DNA from: JALNZU01 sp964463695
Lineage (GTDB): Bacteria; Bacteroidota; Bacteroidia; Bacteroidales; F082
Length of the DNA: 64,000 nt
Direction: 5' to 3'
NCBI GenBank assembly: GCA_964463695.1
Contig: CAYXCZ010000010.1
Span: 53,123 to 117,122, forward strand
Shown: positions 44,531 through 53,516 of the stretch, piece by piece
How positions within the stretch are numbered: position 1 is the stretch's first letter
How the letters are laid out: every line of letters starts with the position of its first letter
The notes under the pieces: generated by a model
Told to the model about the DNA's origin: nothing
Database searches by the model: none
Seen by the model: only the letters and a program-made list of their open reading frames with translations
Made by a program: the position numbers and the translations under genes

Positions 44531-45106
44531 ATGAAACTACTTGTATTTGATAATTATGATTCATTCACCTACAATCTGGTGCATATGATTGAAAAAATTA
44601 CTGGAATCGAGCCAGATGTTTTCCGCAACGACAAGATTCCACTTGACAAAATTGCTGATTATGATAAAATCCTTTTATCACCTGGGCCTGGACTTCCTTC
44701 TGAATCAGGAATTCTTATTGAATTGATAAAAACTTATGCGTCAACGAAAAGTATTTTTGGCGTTTGTCTTGGACTTCAGGCGATGGCAGAGGCTTTTGGC
44801 GGCAATCTTGAAAACCTTGAAACTGTATTTCACGGTGTTGCAACTGATGTTAGAGTGACTGATTCAAACGAACTACTTTTCAAGAATATGGGATCTGTTA
44901 TTCAGGCAGGGCGTTACCACTCCTGGGTGGCAGAGAAAAATTCATTACCTGATTGTTTCAAAATTACTGCTGAAAGTGAAGATGGCCTGGTAATGGGTAT
45001 CCGGCATAAACAATTTGACTTGTCAGCTGTTCAGTTTCATCCTGAATCGATTCTTACTACAAACGGAGAAAAAATACTCACAAACTGGCTAAACCAAACC
45101 ACATGA
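44531..45106 (+). CDS. trpG: Anthranilate synthase component II (glutamine amidotransferase)
   Basis: 191 residues, a class I glutaminase. The triad is Cys79 in GVCLGLQ, with His170 and Glu172 in QFHPES. SPGPGLP forms the oxyanion loop. It supplies ammonia to TrpE. It starts 1 bp after trpE and overlaps trpD by 4 bp. A shared role in folate synthesis (PabA) is possible, since one such subunit often serves both. Confidence 0.94.
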   Translation: MKLLVFDNYDSFTYNLVHMIEKITGIEPDVFRNDKIPLDKIADYDKILLSPGPGLPSESGILIELIKTYASTKSIFGVCLGLQAMAEAFGGNLENLETVFHGVATDVRVTDSNELLFKNMGSVIQAGRYHSWVAEKNSLPDCFKITAESEDGLVMGIRHKQFDLSAVQFHPESILTTNGEKILTNWLNQTT

Positions 45107-46092
45107 AAAAAATATTGGATAAACTCTACCAACGACAACTTCTCGGTTACGAGGAAGCGCGTGAAATTCTAATCAAAATTGCCCAAGGTCAATACAATCC
45201 CTCGCAAATTGCATCATTTCTAACAGTTTTCATGATGCGAGGTGTTACAGTTCAAGAACTTACGGGATTTAGAGATGCCTTAATGGAACTTTGTTTACCG
45301 GTTGATTTTGAAGGAATCGAGACCATCGATTTGTGCGGAACAGGCGGAGATGAGAAGAACACATTTAACATATCAACATTAGCCTCATTTGTAGTTGCAG
45401 CCGCTGGAATCCCTGTTGCAAAGCATGGTAATTATGGTGTTTCGAGTATCAGTGGTTCGTCAAACGTACTGGAGTTTCTTGGGTACCGATTTAAAAATAA
45501 CCGAGATCAACTGAAAAAGGAGTTAGTCGAAGCCGGTATTTGCTTCATGCATGCTCCTCTTTTTCACCCGGCAATGAAGACAGTTTCTCCGATTCGAAAA
45601 GAACTAGGCGTAAAAACATTTTTCAACATGTTAGGTCCAATGGTTAACCCGTCAAAACCTACGTATCAGATGGTTGGGGTTTTCAGCCTGGAACTGGCAA
45701 GAATGTATCATTACATCTATCAGCAGGGCAATAGTAAATATGCAATTGTTTATGGTTTAGATGGTTATGATGAGTGTTCACTTACTTCTGCTACAAAAAT
45801 ACTTAGTGGCAAAGGAGAAGATATTGTCGAATCAAAGGATTTCGGTTTAAAGCTATGGAACCAAACTGATATTCAAGGAGGGCAAAGTATCGAAGAAAGT
45901 GCGCGGATTTTTACTCAAGTACTTGAAGGTAAAGGAGAACAGGCGCAGGTAGAAGTAGTAATTGCTAATGCTGCAATTGCTCTTCAATGTTGTTTTGACG
46001 AACAACTTACTGACAGTGTTGCCCGTGCACGTGAAGCACTTAAATCAGGTAAAGCACTTAAAATTTTCAACCAACTTATCTCAATGCAATGA
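45103..46092 (+). CDS. trpD: Anthranilate phosphoribosyltransferase
   Basis: 329 residues. The PRPP-binding motif CGTGGDEKNTFNIST is at 78-92, and KHGNYGVSSISGSSNVLE is a conserved anthranilate-site segment. It joins anthranilate to PRPP. The start overlaps trpG and the end overlaps trpC, 4 bp each (ATGA type), so translation of the whole block is coupled. Confidence 0.94.
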   Translation: MKKILDKLYQRQLLGYEEAREILIKIAQGQYNPSQIASFLTVFMMRGVTVQELTGFRDALMELCLPVDFEGIETIDLCGTGGDEKNTFNISTLASFVVAAAGIPVAKHGNYGVSSISGSSNVLEFLGYRFKNNRDQLKKELVEAGICFMHAPLFHPAMKTVSPIRKELGVKTFFNMLGPMVNPSKPTYQMVGVFSLELARMYHYIYQQGNSKYAIVYGLDGYDECSLTSATKILSGKGEDIVESKDFGLKLWNQTDIQGGQSIEESARIFTQVLEGKGEQAQVEVVIANAAIALQCCFDEQLTDSVARAREALKSGKALKIFNQLISMQ

Positions 46093-46892
46093 TACCCACA
46101 GAATTAGAAAAAATAGTGACAAATAAGGCTACTGAAGTAGCCGAACGTAAAAGTTTATATCCTGAAAAACTACTTCAAAAGAGTATTTTTTATAACTCAG
46201 ATTGTGTCTCACTTAAAAAGTATTTATTACGCCCTGACCTAAGTGGGATTATCGCGGAATTTAAACGGAAATCACCTTCAAAAGGAAACATAAATCCTTA
46301 TGCTTCAGTTGAATCAACGACCTTAGGTTATATGCAAGCCGGAGCTTCAGCTTTATCTGTACTCACCGATCAAATGTTTTTTGGAGGGAGCAACGAAGAT
46401 CTTATTACTGCAAGGAAATTCAACTTTTGTCCAATTCTTCGCAAAGATTTTATCATCGATCCCTACCAAATTATTGAGGCTAAATCAATTGGAGCCGATG
46501 TAATTCTATTGATTGCAGCGATTTTGACTGCCAAAGAAGTTAGAGAATATTCAGAACTTGCTACCTCAATTGGACTCGAAGTACTTCTTGAATTGCACGA
46601 AGAAAGCGAAATAGAAAAAATCCCATCAACTTCCGTTTTGATTGGAATCAACAACAGAAACCTAAAAACAATGACTACAGACGTTGATACATCAATGAAA
46701 CTTATTGGGAAATTACCAGAAGAATCGATAAAAATTGCAGAAAGCGGGATCAGAGATGCATCAACAATTTGTCAATTGAAAAAAACAGGATATCACGGTT
46801 TTCTAATTGGAGAGTATTTTATGCAGCATGCACGTCCAGAGTTGGCTTGTCAGCAAATGATCAAAACTATGAAAACCATGATGCCATGCTAA
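46089..46892 (+). CDS. trpC: Indole-3-glycerol phosphate synthase
   Basis: 267 residues. Motifs: AEFKRKSPSKG with catalytic Lys61, LRKDFIIDPYQI, LIGINNRNLKT, and the phosphate-binding AESGI. It closes the indole ring to give indole-glycerol phosphate. It is a stand-alone enzyme, not fused to TrpF. Its stop codon overlaps the start of trpF. Confidence 0.94.
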   Translation: MIPTELEKIVTNKATEVAERKSLYPEKLLQKSIFYNSDCVSLKKYLLRPDLSGIIAEFKRKSPSKGNINPYASVESTTLGYMQAGASALSVLTDQMFFGGSNEDLITARKFNFCPILRKDFIIDPYQIIEAKSIGADVILLIAAILTAKEVREYSELATSIGLEVLLELHEESEIEKIPSTSVLIGINNRNLKTMTTDVDTSMKLIGKLPEESIKIAESGIRDASTICQLKKTGYHGFLIGEYFMQHARPELACQQMIKTMKTMMPC

Positions 46893-47500
46893 AAATAAAG
46901 GTGTGTGGCATGCGTGACAAGGAAAATATCGAAGCGTTGATCAAACTAAAGCCCGATGTCATTGGATTCATATATTCACCTGATTCAAAGCGTTTTGTTG
47001 GGTATGATTTTGAATTTCCGAAAATTGACAACATCCAAAAAGCCGGTGTATTTGTAAATTCGGAACTGGATCTGATCCTAACACAAGCTTCAAAAAATAC
47101 GCTTGACATTATTCAGCTTCATGGTGATGAGTCACCTGAAATGTGTAAAAATTTAAAAGATTCGGGCTTTTTTGTAATTAAGGTGTTTCGAATCGGAGCA
47201 AATTTTAGCTTCACCCCAATAGAGTCTTACTTAGATTGTTGTGACGCTATTCTTTTCGACACCGATGGAAAAACACCTGGTGGGAATGGATATCATTTCG
47301 ATTGGAAAATACTGGACAACTTTCCTTATGCGAAAGACTTCTTCTTGAGTGGAGGATTAGGACCGGAAGATGTTGTTGAAATAAAGCGTTTAAAGCACCC
47401 ACATCTGATAGGAATCGATGTCAACAGTCGGTTTGAGCACCAGCCTGGATTAAAAAACATTGAAAATTTAAAACAATTCATTCATGATATCAGAGAATAA
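46886..47500 (+). CDS. trpF: Phosphoribosylanthranilate isomerase
   Basis: 204 residues from the ATG at 46886. KVCGMRD carries the catalytic Cys7, and LFDTDG carries the acid Asp125. SGGLGPEDV binds phosphate. The open frame extends upstream to 46769, but that extra part is inside trpC and is not homologous to TrpF, so I use the internal start. It overlaps the trpC stop by 7 bp and trpB by 17 bp. Confidence 0.93.
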   Translation: MLKIKVCGMRDKENIEALIKLKPDVIGFIYSPDSKRFVGYDFEFPKIDNIQKAGVFVNSELDLILTQASKNTLDIIQLHGDESPEMCKNLKDSGFFVIKVFRIGANFSFTPIESYLDCCDAILFDTDGKTPGGNGYHFDWKILDNFPYAKDFFLSGGLGPEDVVEIKRLKHPHLIGIDVNSRFEHQPGLKNIENLKQFIHDIRE

Positions 47501-48692
47501 ATTATTTGAAGTTAGCGAAGATGGCTTCTATGGCGAGTTTGGCGGGGCATTTATACCTGAAATGCTTTATGCAAATGTTAAGCAATTGCAGAATCAATAC
47601 CTTGATATATTGTCACTTCCGTCATTCAGAAATGCCTATGACGACCTTCTTCGGGATTATGTTGGCCGACCCACACCCCTTTATGAGGCCTTGAACCTGT
47701 CGAAAAAATATGGTGCCCGCGTTTTTTTAAAACGTGAAGACCTGAATCACACAGGAGCACATAAAATTAACAATACAATCGGGCAGGTGCTTTTAGCGAA
47801 ACACCTTGGTAAAAAACGCATTATTGCTGAAACAGGAGCAGGTCAACATGGGGTTGCGACAGCAACCGTTTGTGCCCTTATGCAACTTGAATGTGTTGTT
47901 TATATGGGAGCTGTTGACATGCTCCGTCAGGCACCTAATGTGGCAAGAATGAAGATGTTAGGCGCAAAAGTCGTACCTGCAATTAGTGGTAGCCGCACGC
48001 TGAAAGATGCTACAAATGAAGCAATTCGCGACTGGATCAATCATCCCGAAGACACACATTATATCATTGGATCGGTGGTTGGCCCACACCCTTATCCCGA
48101 CCTTGTGGCTCGCCTTCAAGCAGTGATTTCGGAAGAAATCATGCAACAGTTAAAAACACAAACAGGCTCTGCTGATCCTGATTATGTGATTGCCTGCGTT
48201 GGTGGTGGAAGCAATGCAGCAGGAGCTTTCTATCATTTTTTACACAATGAAAAGGTTCAACTTATTGGTGCTGAAGCAGCCGGTGAAGGCATCGAATCCG
48301 GAAAAACAGCCGCATCACTTGTCGTTGGTAAAAGAGGCGTCATTCACGGTTGCATGACCTCGCTTATGCAAACTGCCGATGGGCAAATTGTAGAACCCCA
48401 TTCTATTTCGGCAGGGTTGGATTATCCCGGAATCGGACCTCTTCATGCTCATCTTTTTCAAACAGGAAGGGCATTGTACAACAGCATCACGGATCGGGAA
48501 GCCCTTGATGCTGCTTTTGAGCTTGCTAAAATGGAAGGAATTATACCTGCATTGGAAAGCGCTCATGCACTCGCTGTTTTATCAAAAAGACACTGGAAAA
48601 AAGAAGATGTGATTGTTGTAAACCTCTCAGGAAGAGGAGATAAAGATCTTGATACTTATATGAAAAACCTACCATCTTATGAACAGGCTTGA
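47484..48692 (+). CDS. trpB: Tryptophan synthase beta subunit
   Basis: 402 residues. PLP Lys94 is in HTGAHKINN, the phosphate loop is GGGSNAAG, and EAAGEG also fits TrpB1. It condenses indole with serine to give tryptophan. The start ATG is 17 bp inside trpF, and the end overlaps trpA by 14 bp. This sits with the alpha subunit as the usual complex. Confidence 0.95.
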   Translation: MISENKLFEVSEDGFYGEFGGAFIPEMLYANVKQLQNQYLDILSLPSFRNAYDDLLRDYVGRPTPLYEALNLSKKYGARVFLKREDLNHTGAHKINNTIGQVLLAKHLGKKRIIAETGAGQHGVATATVCALMQLECVVYMGAVDMLRQAPNVARMKMLGAKVVPAISGSRTLKDATNEAIRDWINHPEDTHYIIGSVVGPHPYPDLVARLQAVISEEIMQQLKTQTGSADPDYVIACVGGGSNAAGAFYHFLHNEKVQLIGAEAAGEGIESGKTAASLVVGKRGVIHGCMTSLMQTADGQIVEPHSISAGLDYPGIGPLHAHLFQTGRALYNSITDREALDAAFELAKMEGIIPALESAHALAVLSKRHWKKEDVIVVNLSGRGDKDLDTYMKNLPSYEQA

Positions 48693-49455
48693 AGCACATT
48701 TTACCAACAAACCAAAAAGAAATCTTGCAATTTACTTTTCAGCTGGTTACCCATCGATTGAAAGTATTGAACCAATAATTCTAAACCTTGAGCAAAATGG
48801 TGCCGATATCATTGAAATAGGAATGGCTTTTTCCGATCCACTTGCTGATGGTCCTGTCATTCAAAATAGCGGCACTTTAGCACTTGCCAATGGCATTACA
48901 ACTGTAAAGATTTTTAATGAGTTGTCGACTATTCGTCAAAAAACCGAGATACCGCTTGTTTTGATGGGATACCTTAATCCTGTTTTACAGTTTGGTTTCG
49001 AAGAATTCTTAAAGCAAGCATCTTTAACGGGGATTGACGGACTTATTCTTCCTGATTTACCTTTAGAGATATTTGAACGGGATTACAAGACCCTTTATGA
49101 GTTTTACAATATTTTTCCAATCTTTCTTATCACTCCTCAAACAGCCGACGATAGGATTCATCATATCGATAAGCTGAGTAAAGGATTTATTTATGCTGTA
49201 TCCTCCTCATCTACAACAGGTTCATCCGAAGGGTTCAGTTTATCACATATCCGTTATTTCGAACGGCTCCAATCATTAAATCTTTCAAACCCTCTAATGA
49301 TAGGCTTTGGCATCTCAAACCAAAAAACATTAGAAACAGTTTTTGACAATGCTTCCGGAGCAATTGTTGGAAGTGCATTTATCAAAAATCTTCAACCTTT
49401 TGAAAACGATTTTGGTATTACGCGTTTTATGAATCAATTATTAAACGACCAGTAA
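48679..49455 (+). CDS. trpA: Tryptophan synthase alpha subunit
   Basis: 258 residues, a TIM barrel. The catalytic pair is Glu46 (IIEIG) and Asp57 (FSDPLADGP). It cleaves indole-glycerol phosphate and passes indole to TrpB. The gene overlaps trpB by 14 bp and ends 1 bp before the DAHP synthase gene. Confidence 0.94.
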   Translation: MNRLEAHFTNKPKRNLAIYFSAGYPSIESIEPIILNLEQNGADIIEIGMAFSDPLADGPVIQNSGTLALANGITTVKIFNELSTIRQKTEIPLVLMGYLNPVLQFGFEEFLKQASLTGIDGLILPDLPLEIFERDYKTLYEFYNIFPIFLITPQTADDRIHHIDKLSKGFIYAVSSSSTTGSSEGFSLSHIRYFERLQSLNLSNPLMIGFGISNQKTLETVFDNASGAIVGSAFIKNLQPFENDFGITRFMNQLLNDQ

Positions 49456-49456
49456 A

Positions 49457-50473
49457 ATGATCATTCAACTCAAAAAAAATATTAGTACAGAACAAAAACT
49501 ATCTGTCATACAAGCAATTGAGAAAGTCAACTATCAGGTTAATGAAGTTAAAACCCAGTACGGACATTATCTGATTGCAGTTGGAAAAAAAGAGTTTGAC
49601 ATCCGGAAAATCGGACAATTGAAAGGTATTGACGACATTCACAGGGTCACTGATTCCTATAAACTTGTATCTAAAAAATGGAGGGTTCACGATACAGATG
49701 TTGATCTGGGAGACGGAATTCATGTGAACAGGCAACAATTCTCCATTATGGCAGGACCATGTTCGATAGAAAGTCCGGAGCAGATTGACCAAACAATTGA
49801 GCATCTAAAAACGCATAACATCCGAATGATGCGCGGAGGTGTTTTCAAACCACGTACTTCCCCTTACGCCTTTCGTGGTGTGGGGTTGGAAGGTTTAAAA
49901 ATATTCTCGGAAAAATGCAGAGCTGCCGGGATAAAAGTTGTCACCGAAGTGATGCAGGTATCACAAGTTGCTGAGATGCATGATTATGTTGATATTTTTC
50001 AAGTTGGCACCCGTAATGCGCAAAATTTCAACCTATTGGATGAACTTGGCAAGACAAACAAAGCAGTGATGCTGAAAAGAGGTTTTTCAGGTACGATTGA
50101 GGAATTGCTTCAGGCGGCAGAATACGTTTTCTCGAACGGTAACGAAAAAATTATTCTTTGCGAACGTGGCATACGCACATACGAAACTGCTTACCGTAAC
50201 ACCCTCGATCTTAACGCAGTACCCATTCTAAAAGAAAAATCTCATTTGCCTGTAATTGTTGATCCTTCGCATGGGGTTGGTTTGAGAAATTATATCGAAC
50301 CAATGGCTCTTGCAGCTACAATGGCTGGCGCTGATGGTGTTATTGTTGAAGTGCATCAATGTCCTGAAAAAGCATTATCCGATGGGCAACAGACCCTTAA
50401 TTACCCGGAAGCAAAACAACTCTATGAGCGTTTGCGTGCTACTTATGCGTTAAGAAAAAGCTTCAACGGATAA
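49457..50473 (+). CDS. aroF: DAHP synthase (type I beta) with ferredoxin-like N-domain
   Basis: 338 residues. Residues 1-70 form the ferredoxin-like regulatory domain seen in type I-beta DAHP synthases. The barrel follows with AGPCSIES, KPRTSPYAFRGVG and DPSHGVG. It makes DAHP, the first shikimate intermediate, from PEP and erythrose 4-phosphate. The N-domain may bind an aromatic amino acid for feedback. It starts 1 bp after trpA, so it belongs to the trp operon and is controlled by the same attenuator. A terminator follows. The aroF symbol is by convention only; other names are in use. Confidence 0.92.
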   Translation: MIIQLKKNISTEQKLSVIQAIEKVNYQVNEVKTQYGHYLIAVGKKEFDIRKIGQLKGIDDIHRVTDSYKLVSKKWRVHDTDVDLGDGIHVNRQQFSIMAGPCSIESPEQIDQTIEHLKTHNIRMMRGGVFKPRTSPYAFRGVGLEGLKIFSEKCRAAGIKVVTEVMQVSQVAEMHDYVDIFQVGTRNAQNFNLLDELGKTNKAVMLKRGFSGTIEELLQAAEYVFSNGNEKIILCERGIRTYETAYRNTLDLNAVPILKEKSHLPVIVDPSHGVGLRNYIEPMALAATMAGADGVIVEVHQCPEKALSDGQQTLNYPEAKQLYERLRATYALRKSFNG

Positions 50474-50497
50474 CGATTTAGATTTGTAAAACCCGAT

Positions 50498-50545
50498 AAA
50501 TGGGTATGGATGTAAAAAATATAATATCCGTACCCATTTTTTTTT
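50498..50545 (+). terminator. Intrinsic terminator of the trp operon
   Basis: AAATGGGTATGGAT (50498-50511) pairs with ATCCGTACCCATTT (50526-50539), with one G-T pair, then a T-run to about 50545. Confidence 0.87.
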
Positions 50546-50760
50546 GATTGAAATGGATATTTTTTTAATTATTTCTTTTATAAGTAGTTATACGAGAAAA
50601 AATACGAGAGTGAAGGTAAAAATGCATTCATTTTATGACTATTTGTTTAAAATATTCGTCGAAATTTCTATCTTAAAAGAGGGTTGAAATGAAGTTTACA
50701 AAAAGTGGCACGCCTTTTGGAATTGCAGACGCATATCACGGACTTAAAAAATTTACCGTT

Positions 50761-52197
50761 ATGAAAAAGCTCATTTTATTATCGCTCATCTCCACTCTGC
50801 TAATTGGTTTTACACCTTTAATGGCTGATGATAATCCAAAAGAATATATAGGATTACCTGGAGATAATCTTAACCTGTATGCGGTTATGGACCTGTTTCA
50901 AAACTCCGAAACACTCGAAGGTTTTGAAAGAAGTTTAAACGACCCTGAAACCATTATCAATAACCTCGACCTGAATGGTGACAATCGTGTTGACTATATC
51001 ATGGTTGAAGATTATCCTGACGGCAATATTCACAACATTGCGCTTATGGTTGGACTTAGCAAAGATGAATTTCAGGATGTTGCTGTCTTCATTGTTGAAA
51101 AGTTAAAAGATGGTTCAGTTCAGATTCAACTTATTGGGGATGAAGCCCTTTATGGTAAAAATTATATCATTGAACCAAATTATTCAGAAACACCTAATCC
51201 TGGATACTCCGGGAACATCCGGTCAGGCAGCAGCGATGATAATGTAACTATCATTCACACAACTTATTACGAAGTTGCAAACTGGCCAATGATTGTATAT
51301 ATAAGTGCTCCTACTTACAGAGGATGGAGATCATCATGGTCATGGGGACATTATCCACCTTACTGGAATCCATGGACACCATATTACTATCATTATTATT
51401 ATGGTTATCATTATAACTCATACAATCACTACTACGCCTACTATCGTCCATGGAATCACTACCGTTGCAATAGTTATCACCAAAGTTATTACAAAAACTA
51501 CCGTCATAAATCACCTACTGTTATTGTTAATGTGAACAATGGAAGATACCGCGACACCTACAGCAGGCCTGAAAGAAGAAGAGATGGTGAAGTGCTGTAT
51601 TCACACAGAGCAAGTCAAGGAAATACGCTTCCACGCAGGGTTTCCCCTAGGGCTTCAACCGATCGTCAGGATGACAAACGTCCTGGAACTTCAGCGCGAC
51701 CAGCTTCTGAGCAGACTGACAGAAGTAACAGAAGACAGGATGAAGCAAGAGATTCTAGAGACACACGACAAAATCGTAATGATGTTGTGAGACCAAAAAC
51801 TGAAACACGTGAAAGACCAGTCAACAGAGAAGAAGTTAAGCCAAAGCGTGAAGACAGATCGGGCAACGACCGCGAAGCAACAAGGCCTTCTTCCGGACGT
51901 GATGTTGCGAAACCATCGGTGGATCGTGAAAAGAGATCGGAACGTCCATCTCCTGCTCCATCACAACAAACAAATCCGGTTCGCAGCCAGGAGCAACGTG
52001 CAACACCAGCAAGACCTGCAAATAACTCCAATTCTGAACGTAAAAGTGAAACACCTAACAGATCAGTAAGTAGCAGTAAAAACCAAAATAGCAGACCAGC
52101 TGCTACAGAAACAAAACAGGCTCCACGTAGTGAAACGCCTAAAAAAACTGAGAAAAAAGCTGAAACTAATCAGACGAAAAATTCAGAAAGAAAATAA
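50761..52197 (+). CDS. Secreted Tyr/His/Trp-rich low-complexity protein
   Basis: 478 residues from the ATG at 50761. An open frame begins at 50689, but the signal peptide (MKKLILLSLISTLLIGF) begins at 50761. Residues about 25-175 look folded, with a calcium-binding-like DLNGDNRVDYIMVED near 60. A segment around residues 190-260 is extremely rich in Tyr, His and Trp (GHYPPYWNPWTPYYYHYYYG). From about 270 it is a disordered stretch rich in Arg, Ser, Pro, Glu and Lys. A cell-surface or adhesion role is possible. No known family is recognised. Confidence 0.78.
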   Translation: MKKLILLSLISTLLIGFTPLMADDNPKEYIGLPGDNLNLYAVMDLFQNSETLEGFERSLNDPETIINNLDLNGDNRVDYIMVEDYPDGNIHNIALMVGLSKDEFQDVAVFIVEKLKDGSVQIQLIGDEALYGKNYIIEPNYSETPNPGYSGNIRSGSSDDNVTIIHTTYYEVANWPMIVYISAPTYRGWRSSWSWGHYPPYWNPWTPYYYHYYYGYHYNSYNHYYAYYRPWNHYRCNSYHQSYYKNYRHKSPTVIVNVNNGRYRDTYSRPERRRDGEVLYSHRASQGNTLPRRVSPRASTDRQDDKRPGTSARPASEQTDRSNRRQDEARDSRDTRQNRNDVVRPKTETRERPVNREEVKPKREDRSGNDREATRPSSGRDVAKPSVDREKRSERPSPAPSQQTNPVRSQEQRATPARPANNSNSERKSETPNRSVSSSKNQNSRPAATETKQAPRSETPKKTEKKAETNQTKNSERK

Positions 52198-52255
52198 GAT
52201 TGAAAGTAACTCAGATGGAATAAGTCTTATAATGGTCTGGAAAACCATTAAAACT

Positions 52256-52290
52256 AAAACCCGATTATCAGAAATGATGATCGGGTTTTT
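52256..52290. terminator. Intrinsic terminator, convergent
   Basis: AAAACCCGAT (52256-52265) pairs with ATCGGGTTTT (52280-52289), with an inner ATCA/TGAT stem and T or A runs on both sides. It can end the Tyr-rich gene and also the convergent lipoprotein gene. Confidence 0.87.
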
Positions 52291-52351
52291 ATTTGGATTG
52301 TGAATGTAACATACTTATTAAAAGCTTGTTAAGTAAAATTCAATGATGCTA

Positions 52352-52771
52352 TCAATCGCCCTTGCTACGATAATTTTCTGATAAAGGGAGGATATATAAG
52401 TGATTCTCAGTGATAGAAATAATTTTCCATTTATATTCAGCTAGTCCACTCCAATTATCAACTGTGATTTTTATGATGGAGTCATTCACTGACCACGAAC
52501 CCTGAAAATTGCCATAGGTAATAGGTGGAGTACCACACCACCCTGCATTTTTTCGCTCAACTAAAACCTGATTTTCCTGAAAAGCGATGGCGTAGTCCTC
52601 TTTTGGCAAAATTGCTGAACGGTCAAATTTAATAAAGGAATTCTCAACTACACGGTTCGACCAAATCCCTTCCAATCCTTCGGGAACTGGTAATTGATTA
52701 TCTGATTTCTTACATGAGTACAAAACACTAAGAAACAAAAGAGCAAAAACAAAATAGAATGTCTTTTTCAT
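52352..52771 (-). CDS. Small secreted lipoprotein, lipocalin-like
   Basis: 139 residues with a lipoprotein signal ending in LYSCKK (lipidation Cys20). The mature part starts VPEGLEGIWSNRVV, similar to lipocalin-like proteins. It contains GWCGTPPITYGNFQGSWSV, and the pair of tryptophans with the later IISITENHLYI pattern fits a small beta-barrel. It is probably monocistronic; a terminator follows. Function unknown. Confidence 0.72.
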   Translation of the reverse strand: MKKTFYFVFALLFLSVLYSCKKSDNQLPVPEGLEGIWSNRVVENSFIKFDRSAILPKEDYAIAFQENQVLVERKNAGWCGTPPITYGNFQGSWSVNDSIIKITVDNWSGLAEYKWKIISITENHLYILPLSENYRSKGD

Positions 52772-52961
52772 AATGATATATAATTGATCGTCAGATGTGA
52801 TTATGTTATTATTGGTTGCTTTGATAAAAAAGGTTATTAAATTTTAGCACAAATCAATCGCGTTGCAATTCCAGGATTCATAAAAACCGAAAACATAGTG
52901 TTTGAACTGAATGAAGGGCGAAATCCGATCTTAAGAGTTCATTTTGTTAGGTTATTGTATA

Positions 52962-53384
52962 TCAATGCTTTAACTTAATATGGATGAGTTTCTTAATATC
53001 AACAAGATCTAAATCATTCAAAACGTCCAGACTAATACCGCGTCCTTCAACAAATGGAACTTCATTTCCGAGCTCAATCTTGATATGTTCAGACACATCA
53101 CTTTCCATCACTGTATCAGTTGCTTTTTGCCCGAAAACAAATGCAACTTTAAAAAAGCCTATCCTGGGAAGCATGTAAATGATAGCTCTTTTCTTGTCCT
53201 TTATACGAAAACTCCATCCAAATTTTCTACCAGGGAAATTCCATTCAGCACGACCATCCGGATAAGCCTCCAAAACAAACTGCTGAATGCTTTTCCACAA
53301 TTTCAACTTATCGCCCAAAAATGATTCAAGAGCAGTTTCTGTGGGAATTACAGCTTTCTCCATAAAACAATTTACATCTTCCAT
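52962..53384 (-). CDS. DUF3788-family protein
   Basis: 140 residues. The core EWNFPGRKFGWSFRIKDKKR, the IIYMLP segment and GFFKVAFVFGQKA are DUF3788 hallmarks. The fold is not known to me; no catalytic residue can be named. There is no signal peptide, so it is cytoplasmic. The gene lies between the S9 peptidase gene (to its right) and the small lipoprotein gene (to its left), all on the minus strand. A strong terminator before it makes co-transcription with the peptidase unlikely. Confidence 0.82.
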   Translation of the reverse strand: MEDVNCFMEKAVIPTETALESFLGDKLKLWKSIQQFVLEAYPDGRAEWNFPGRKFGWSFRIKDKKRAIIYMLPRIGFFKVAFVFGQKATDTVMESDVSEHIKIELGNEVPFVEGRGISLDVLNDLDLVDIKKLIHIKLKH

Positions 53385-53447
53385 AAATATAAATAATTGT
53401 TAGTGTGATTATTAACACCATAAAAGTTTCAACGATCAAAAATAAAA

Positions 53448-53473
53448 AAAGTCCGGCTTTATTTCCGGACTTT
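53448..53473 (-). terminator. Intrinsic terminator of the S9 peptidase gene
   Basis: AAAGTCCGG (53448-53456) pairs with CCGGACTTT (53465-53473). On the minus strand the stem is followed by a T-run, directly after the peptidase stop at 53517. Confidence 0.86.
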
Positions 53474-53516
53474 AAAATTAGAGCATTTAGCTGTTCAATT
53501 CTTTATTAGTTGCTGT

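Noticed and set aside
46769..46885. Upstream extension of trpF
   Set aside because: These codons lie within trpC in another frame and are not TrpF-like; MLKIKVCGMRD is the typical TrpF N-terminus.
50689..50760. Upstream extension of the Tyr-rich protein gene
   Set aside because: A normal signal peptide begins exactly at the internal ATG at 50761; the extra 24 residues would block it.
51305..52069. Several 67-121 codon frames on both strands over the Tyr-rich gene
   Set aside because: They are mirror frames of a biased-composition coding region, with His/Ile or Arg/Leu/Ser repeats produced by the codon pattern.
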